Of a DNA stretch of 64,000 nucleotides, positions 59,323 through 64,000 are shown one piece after another (within the stretch, counting starts at the first letter, position 1; each line of letters starts with the position of its first letter). The DNA lies in contig NZ_JACHIG010000011.1 of NCBI RefSeq assembly GCF_014203095.1, positions 62,001-126,000 of the forward strand. Direction: 5' to 3'. The translations under genes and the position numbers were made by a program. Source of the stretch: Prosthecobacter vanneervenii. GTDB lineage: Bacteria > Verrucomicrobiota > Verrucomicrobiia > Verrucomicrobiales > Verrucomicrobiaceae. The notes under the pieces were generated by a model. The model saw only the letters and a list, made by a program, of their open reading frames with translations, had not been told where the DNA came from and made no database searches.

Positions 59323-62300
59323 TTACTTCGGCATCTGCAGATAGGCGATCAAGTCTGCCAGAGTCTGCGGCGTGAGGGCGGCTTCCAGCCCTTCGGGCAT
59401 CAGAGAGGCGCCTGTACTCTGGAGTTTGGCGATGTCACTGCGCAGCACCGATTTCGTCATGTTGCCGGCCATTTTCAGGGTAAGGCTGGCGCTCGTTTCC
59501 GTGGCGATCACGCCATAGAGCTGCTCGCCGTTTTTCAGGGTGCAGTGGTAGGCCATGAAGCCGGGCTCGATGATTGCGCTGGGATCCAGGATGGAGTTGA
59601 GAAGCTTCTCGGCATCATGCTGAACGACGCTGCGGAGGTCCGGGCCGAGCTCGATGCCGACGCCGTCGAGCTTGTGGCAACTGATGCAGACCTGAGCGAA
59701 GGTGGTTTTGCCTCTGGCGGCATCTCCCTTGAGCTTGAGGGCTGGCTTGAACTTCTCGACCACAGCGGTGCGTGTGGAGCTGGAGGCATCTTCAAACACG
59801 GCTGAGGCCAGTTTGGCGATCTCCTTTTTGGGATGCTTGATCAGGCGTGCCCGCGTAGCTGCATCGCAGCCTTTGGCCTCGGGGCGCCGGAGCAGCGCGA
59901 GCGTCCAGCCGTCGTTGGAGAGGAGGGTTTCGAGGATCTGCATGCGCACGGCAGGCGTGCGCTCGTTCCAGCCTGCGAGGAGAAATTCAGGGCCGCTCTT
60001 TGGCTGAAGCCTGGTGACCAGACGCAGCACTCCGGCGTCTGCCGATTTCTGCCAGAGCTCAGGCAGCAGAGCTTTGACCATCTCCCGATGCTCGCGGTCT
60101 GAGGCCAGCAGTTCCAGGTCTGCCATGGGTGGTGAAGTTTGTGAGGTCTTCAGCGCGGCGGCCGCTTTGGCAAGCATGTCAGACATTTGTTTCAATCCCT
60201 GCTGCGCGGCTGGCGACGTGGTCTGCTTGGTGAACTGGGCCAGGGAAAGGCCGTTTTCATCCAGAACGGCCAGAAATTCTGAGGCCTGTTTTTGTGATGC
60301 CGGACGCGAAAGCAGAGCTGCCAGGGCGGTTTCATTTTTCACCGCCAGAGCGCAGCGAAACAGCATGCCTGCAACGCGGTTGTCGCTCTCGGGAGAAGCA
60401 GTGCAGACACGTTCCAGGTGTGGCAGTATGGAACTCAAGGCCGCGCCTTGCAGCGGTGACGCCGTGGGCGCTGTGCGGAGCAACTCCGCAAGCAGATCTG
60501 CCGCCCAGTCGCCACGCAGTTCGCCCAGGGTGCAGGCGAGCTGGAGCTGAACCTTTTCATCTTTGTCGTTCAGGAGTTTGGCCAGCGCCTGCTGCAATGC
60601 GGCTGAGTCGCCTTTCCATTTCAAATGCTCGGCCATCTGCAAGGCCTGCTCGCGGACGTGGGGGGACTCATCCTCCAGCAATTGCAGACACGCGCTGGTG
60701 GTCAGCCGGCCCTGGCTCAGCGATGCCCATGCCGCCTGCGCACGCGTCTGGGGCTGCTTGGATTGGAGGAGGTCATTGGTCTCCGCTTTCCTGTTTTCCC
60801 AGGCCACTTGCATCTGGGCCTTGTCGCGCTGCCATCCATTGGCAGAGGCAAGGCCTTGCCCTGCATCTGTGCGTGTGGATGGCGCAGAGATGCGGACCAC
60901 CTTCCAAATGCGGCCCTTGTCATCTCCTTCGCGGTAGTGTGGCAGCAGTTCGTCTTTGCCGTTTTGTGGCAGCCACTGCGGGTGCTCGATCATGTAGCGG
61001 TACATGTCTGCCACCCACAGCGCGCCATCGGGGCCTGTGCGGACCATCACGGGGCGGCACCAGCGGTCTTCACTGGCGAGGAAGTCCATCTTTGACTCGG
61101 CGGGGTCGCGGGAGGCTTTGAAGGTCACGCCATCATCCTCCAGCACGTGGTGCTGCACCACGTTGTGGAAGGGCTCGCAGGTGAAGGCGTGGGTCTTGCC
61201 ATCGCCAAACAGCACGCGGTCGCGATACACCTCGATGCCGCAGGCGCTGGTGAAACGGCCAGCCTGATCGAAGCTATGAAAACGCTTCTCCATGCTGCTG
61301 GCGGGATACACAGGGGGATTGCGCGGGAAAAGCTGGTGAACCGGGTCCGGGGGGATGACGTAGGGATTGCGGCGCAGATAGTGGTCCTGCAGCACGTAAT
61401 GCCACAGCGGGAAGCTGTTCTGCACACCGAACCAATGGCCCCAGTCATCATGAGCGCGGCCGAACTGCGAGGGGCCGCTCTGCGGATCAAACTCACCCGT
61501 GTCCGGCTTGAAGCGGAAGTCGCGGCTGCCGAGATCGATCTTTTGCCCGGTGAGTTTGCACTCGATCTGGGTTCCCTTGTTGTAGCCGCCGTGGTGCGCC
61601 CCGGCTGCGCAGTAAACCCAGCTGTCCATGCCCCAGCGCAGGCCGTTCACGCGGAGCTGCTGGTTGCCGGTGCTGAAGCCGGTGTAGAGAACCTGCTTTT
61701 CTCCGCTCGGTTTGATAAAGAAAATATCCGGGGCGGCGGTCACGATGACGCCATCGCGCCAAGTCAGGATGCCGGTGGGGTAGCTGAGGTCGTTCACGAT
61801 CACCGTGCGCTTGTCGTAGCGGCCGTCGGAGTTGGTGTCTTCGAGCATGACCACACGACCTCCCGCTTTACCGTTGCCATCCATGCCGAGCGGGTAGTCC
61901 GCCATCTCAATGACCCAAAGGCGGCCTTTGTCATCCCAGTCAAATGCGACGGGATCGAGAACCACAGGCTCTGCGGCGACGAGGTCGATGCGATAGCCTT
62001 CGCGGACGTGCCATTTTTTGGCGGACTCCTCGGGGCCGAGCGGCTGAGAGGCGAGCTCCACCTGTGGCTTGGGTGCAGCGGCGGCCGGTTTTTCCAAGCC
62101 GGTGACTGCCACGTCTGCGAATTCACCTTCCAAGGGTGCAAAGTCATCGCAGCGCCGTCCGAAGAAGAGCTCTGTAGCACCGGGCGCTGTGACGGGAAGC
62201 TCGGCGTCAATCTCTACCTTGCCATTCAGCATGACTTTCACGTGTGAGCCCTGGCGCTCCAGCTTCACTTCATTCCATGAAGCCGGGGTGATGAGCGTCT

Positions 62301-64000
62301 GACCGCGCACGATTTGATTCGCTGCATTGCCATTGTAAACAAATAACCTCCCAGGCAGCGAGTCTTTGTAGCTGCCGCCAATGCCAAGGTGGTCGCCGGG
62401 TGCCTGATGATCACCCTTTGGACCGCGAGAGATGAGATAAGCCGTCACGGGGCTAGCATCATTCGCCTTCGTGTTACGGAAGCGAAGTGAGGCCGACCAG
62501 TTTTCATGGCCCTTCAGCATGGTCGAGGTTTGGGCCCGGGCCTGCTTTGCTTTTTCAAGCCGCGCTGCGGCATCGCGCTCATTGGCTTCCTCCATTTTCG
62601 AGGTCTCCCATAGCTGTTCAATGAACTCGGGTTCGATGACCCGGTCCCAAACGGCGATTTCATCGATTTTGCCTTCGAAGGATTGGCCAAATGCAAGCAT
62701 GCTCACATCCACCTTTCTGCTCTCCTTGAATGCTGGTTCGAGCTCGGTCGACATTTCCTTTTTTCCATCAAGGAAGACCGTCGTTTCATTTCCCTTTTTG
62801 GAATAAACAAGAAAGTGCCACGAATTCTCTGATATCACGGTAGACCCATGCTTGATGGCTGTTGGATCAGCCCCGGTGAGCATGATGCTTCGAGGTGATG
62901 TCCCATCTGCGCCGGACGGCCCAGGTATTGTAAGGTGCCATCCTTTGCCTCGTTTGTTTGAGAGGTGCACCCATTCAATGCCGGACCTGAATAATTCGGT
63001 TTCCGGTTTGTCTCCAATATCCACGAGGCGTCCCGCCCAGAACCAGAGAGCCACCGAGTGGTGATCTCCCAAGGCTGGAATGTATCCGTCAATCTCTCCT
63101 CCGGCGACATGGACGCAACGATTGATGGCTTCCGGGCCTGAGAAAGGTGATGAGCGCAGTTTTTCCTGATCGCCACATCCCGAACCCGAACCGACACCGG
63201 GGAGATACATGGCACATCTGGAAGTAGAGACCGCAAAGTGCAAATCCCGTCCTCCAGGACGTTTCAAGATAGGGACCTCGCTTCGCAGTGAATAATCTGT
63301 GGAGATTTCATCCAGCCGCCAGTACGCGACAGGCTTCGATGCGATGATGTCTTTCGCATAAGGGCCATTCTCGCTTTGTTCTGATCTCCGCTTCTGCCCC
63401 GTGACTTCTTCCAGCGCGCCCAGCAGAGTCTGAACCGACTTTGGTTCTGCCAGCACTTCGAGTCCTGCGGTGCGGGCGGGCCAGGTGGTGTAGCCGCCGA
63501 GTTTGTGCTGCTCTGGAGGTGGGATGTAACCTTCGGCGCCATTGGCCAGTTCAATATTGAAGTGTGATTTGGCGGGTGAAAATTTTTTCAACTTCAATCC
63601 CGTAATCGCATACACTTCGTTTGGCAGCGTGGCGATGCTCAGGTCGCCGATGCGGATGGCCTGCAGCTTTACGCTCGTCTTCTGCCGTTCGTGCAAGATC
63701 AGAGCCTCGCGGGCATAGACCTCCTCCTTGTTTTTTGGCACGTCGTTTTTGATCTTGGCGGCGATGGGCCGCGCCCAGGCGAGGCGCTTTTCGTCGGGGA
63801 CACGGTAGTTTAACTCCAGCGTTTTCTCCACCATGCGGAGGGGAACGTGATCGTGATATTTGACCGTCTTCAGAGCCTGCATGGCACTTTCAGCCACAGC
63901 ACTGGCGTATTCATCCAGCGTGATGTTCTTTTTTTCCGCACCGTAGTCCATCCACATGAGGTCGCCGCTAGTGCCCTGGCTCATGGCGCAGACAAAGGGG
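59323..64000 (-). CDS. Giant PVC dehydrogenase: ceramidase-like/LamG/dehydrogenase/HEAT/cytochrome c, 5' truncated
   Basis: The frame is open to the right edge, so only the last ~1558 residues are visible. Domains in order (numbered from the M at 63984): a neutral ceramidase-like start (SQGTSGDLMWMDYG; TLPNEVYAITGL), a LamG-type domain (about 215-470: PVAYWRLDE, FEGKIDEIAVWDRV), a DUF1080-like beta region (490-640), a PVC membrane-bound dehydrogenase propeller (655-1020: VAAEPVVLDPVAFDWDDKGR), HEAT-type helices (about 1090-1390), and a C-terminal cytochrome c with CISCH and PDLRSVV. It is probably a periplasmic carbohydrate or lipid oxidising enzyme, paired with DUF1501 downstream. Confidence 0.85.
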   Translation of the reverse strand, partial: PFVCAMSQGTSGDLMWMDYGAEKKNITLDEYASAVAESAMQALKTVKYHDHVPLRMVEKTLELNYRVPDEKRLAWARPIAAKIKNDVPKNKEEVYAREALILHERQKTSVKLQAIRIGDLSIATLPNEVYAITGLKLKKFSPAKSHFNIELANGAEGYIPPPEQHKLGGYTTWPARTAGLEVLAEPKSVQTLLGALEEVTGQKRRSEQSENGPYAKDIIASKPVAYWRLDEISTDYSLRSEVPILKRPGGRDLHFAVSTSRCAMYLPGVGSGSGCGDQEKLRSSPFSGPEAINRCVHVAGGEIDGYIPALGDHHSVALWFWAGRLVDIGDKPETELFRSGIEWVHLSNKRGKGWHLTIPGPSGADGTSPRSIMLTGADPTAIKHGSTVISENSWHFLVYSKKGNETTVFLDGKKEMSTELEPAFKESRKVDVSMLAFGQSFEGKIDEIAVWDRVIEPEFIEQLWETSKMEEANERDAAARLEKAKQARAQTSTMLKGHENWSASLRFRNTKANDASPVTAYLISRGPKGDHQAPGDHLGIGGSYKDSLPGRLFVYNGNAANQIVRGQTLITPASWNEVKLERQGSHVKVMLNGKVEIDAELPVTAPGATELFFGRRCDDFAPLEGEFADVAVTGLEKPAAAAPKPQVELASQPLGPEESAKKWHVREGYRIDLVAAEPVVLDPVAFDWDDKGRLWVIEMADYPLGMDGNGKAGGRVVMLEDTNSDGRYDKRTVIVNDLSYPTGILTWRDGVIVTAAPDIFFIKPSGEKQVLYTGFSTGNQQLRVNGLRWGMDSWVYCAAGAHHGGYNKGTQIECKLTGQKIDLGSRDFRFKPDTGEFDPQSGPSQFGRAHDDWGHWFGVQNSFPLWHYVLQDHYLRRNPYVIPPDPVHQLFPRNPPVYPASSMEKRFHSFDQAGRFTSACGIEVYRDRVLFGDGKTHAFTCEPFHNVVQHHVLEDDGVTFKASRDPAESKMDFLASEDRWCRPVMVRTGPDGALWVADMYRYMIEHPQWLPQNGKDELLPHYREGDDKGRIWKVVRISAPSTRTDAGQGLASANGWQRDKAQMQVAWENRKAETNDLLQSKQPQTRAQAAWASLSQGRLTTSACLQLLEDESPHVREQALQMAEHLKWKGDSAALQQALAKLLNDKDEKVQLQLACTLGELRGDWAADLLAELLRTAPTASPLQGAALSSILPHLERVCTASPESDNRVAGMLFRCALAVKNETALAALLSRPASQKQASEFLAVLDENGLSLAQFTKQTTSPAAQQGLKQMSDMLAKAAAALKTSQTSPPMADLELLASDREHREMVKALLPELWQKSADAGVLRLVTRLQPKSGPEFLLAGWNERTPAVRMQILETLLSNDGWTLALLRRPEAKGCDAATRARLIKHPKKEIAKLASAVFEDASSSTRTAVVEKFKPALKLKGDAARGKTTFAQVCISCHKLDGVGIELGPDLRSVVQHDAEKLLNSILDPSAIIEPGFMAYHCTLKNGEQLYGVIATETSASLTLKMAGNMTKSVLRSDIAKLQSTGASLMPEGLEAALTPQTLADLIAYLQMPK

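Noticed and set aside
1-64000. tRNA, rRNA, CRISPR arrays, insertion sequences or prophage genes
   Set aside because: None seen: no repeat-spacer pattern, no transposase or integrase, no cloverleaf-like segment noticed by eye. A covariance-model scan would be decisive.

Overview
The window is GC-rich and almost fully coding: no gap between genes exceeds about 280 bases, and I saw no tRNA, rRNA, CRISPR or insertion sequence. The gene content points to a member of the Verrucomicrobiota, probably near Verrucomicrobium/Prosthecobacter. The supporting features are PVC-type DUF1501, DUF1549/DUF1553 and membrane-bound dehydrogenase/cytochrome c proteins, PEP-CTERM proteins, an unusual FtsZ in an ftsQ-ftsA-ftsZ run without mur genes, and two PilT-type ATPases. 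The genus is inference; the phylum is fairly secure.

Layout. 1-4.6 kb: a truncated PIN-TRAM protein, a PEP-CTERM serine protease, an ankyrin/L,D-transpeptidase fusion and the murein-recycling ligase Mpl. 4.6-8.6 kb: the most interesting block, a bufferin-like metallophore system. It consists of a small six-cysteine secreted precursor, a DUF692 (MNIO) enzyme, a DUF2063 partner, a DoxX protein, and an ECF sigma factor with its membrane anti-sigma. A near-identical promoter-like element (GGGAATAA[T/A]CGCCG, with CTCNNAC at the same distance) lies before both the precursor gene and the sigma gene, suggesting that the sigma factor controls itself and the operon. 8.6-9.2 kb: a ParE-type toxin-antitoxin pair. 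9.2-16 kb: housekeeping genes (a cytochrome c lipoprotein, MetE-like protein, Der, PgsA, Aat, SpeA, a YwaF-like protein). 16-22.5 kb: a DUF3592 protein, two LolC/E-type permeases, and an OFA-type MFS transporter with an overlooked 39-residue small subunit, divergent from a 59-residue secreted YHS-like protein. 22.5-27.8 kb: PilT, PilU-like, an AGE-family epimerase, and a TrhO-RluA fusion.

27.9-39.1 kb: a long run of same-strand genes, many overlapping by a few bases. It contains a PQQ-type propeller, a membrane protein, an LplT-like MFS, four paralogous GT1 glycosyltransferases with an alpha/beta hydrolase among them, an APC permease and a secreted protein. This looks like a cluster for making and moving a glycosylated lipid or small molecule. 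39-48.9 kb: a DUF2071 protein, a lipocalin, a DUF1501 protein, an RDD protein, an alkaline phosphatase with a co-transcribed DUF3299-like partner, a PEP-CTERM protein and a TPR protein.

49-64 kb, all on the minus strand: a DUF1549/DUF1553 cytochrome protein, a peptidase-M19-like protein, ftsQ-ftsA-ftsZ, and a DUF1501 protein following a giant multi-domain ceramidase/LamG/dehydrogenase/HEAT/cytochrome c protein that runs off the right edge.
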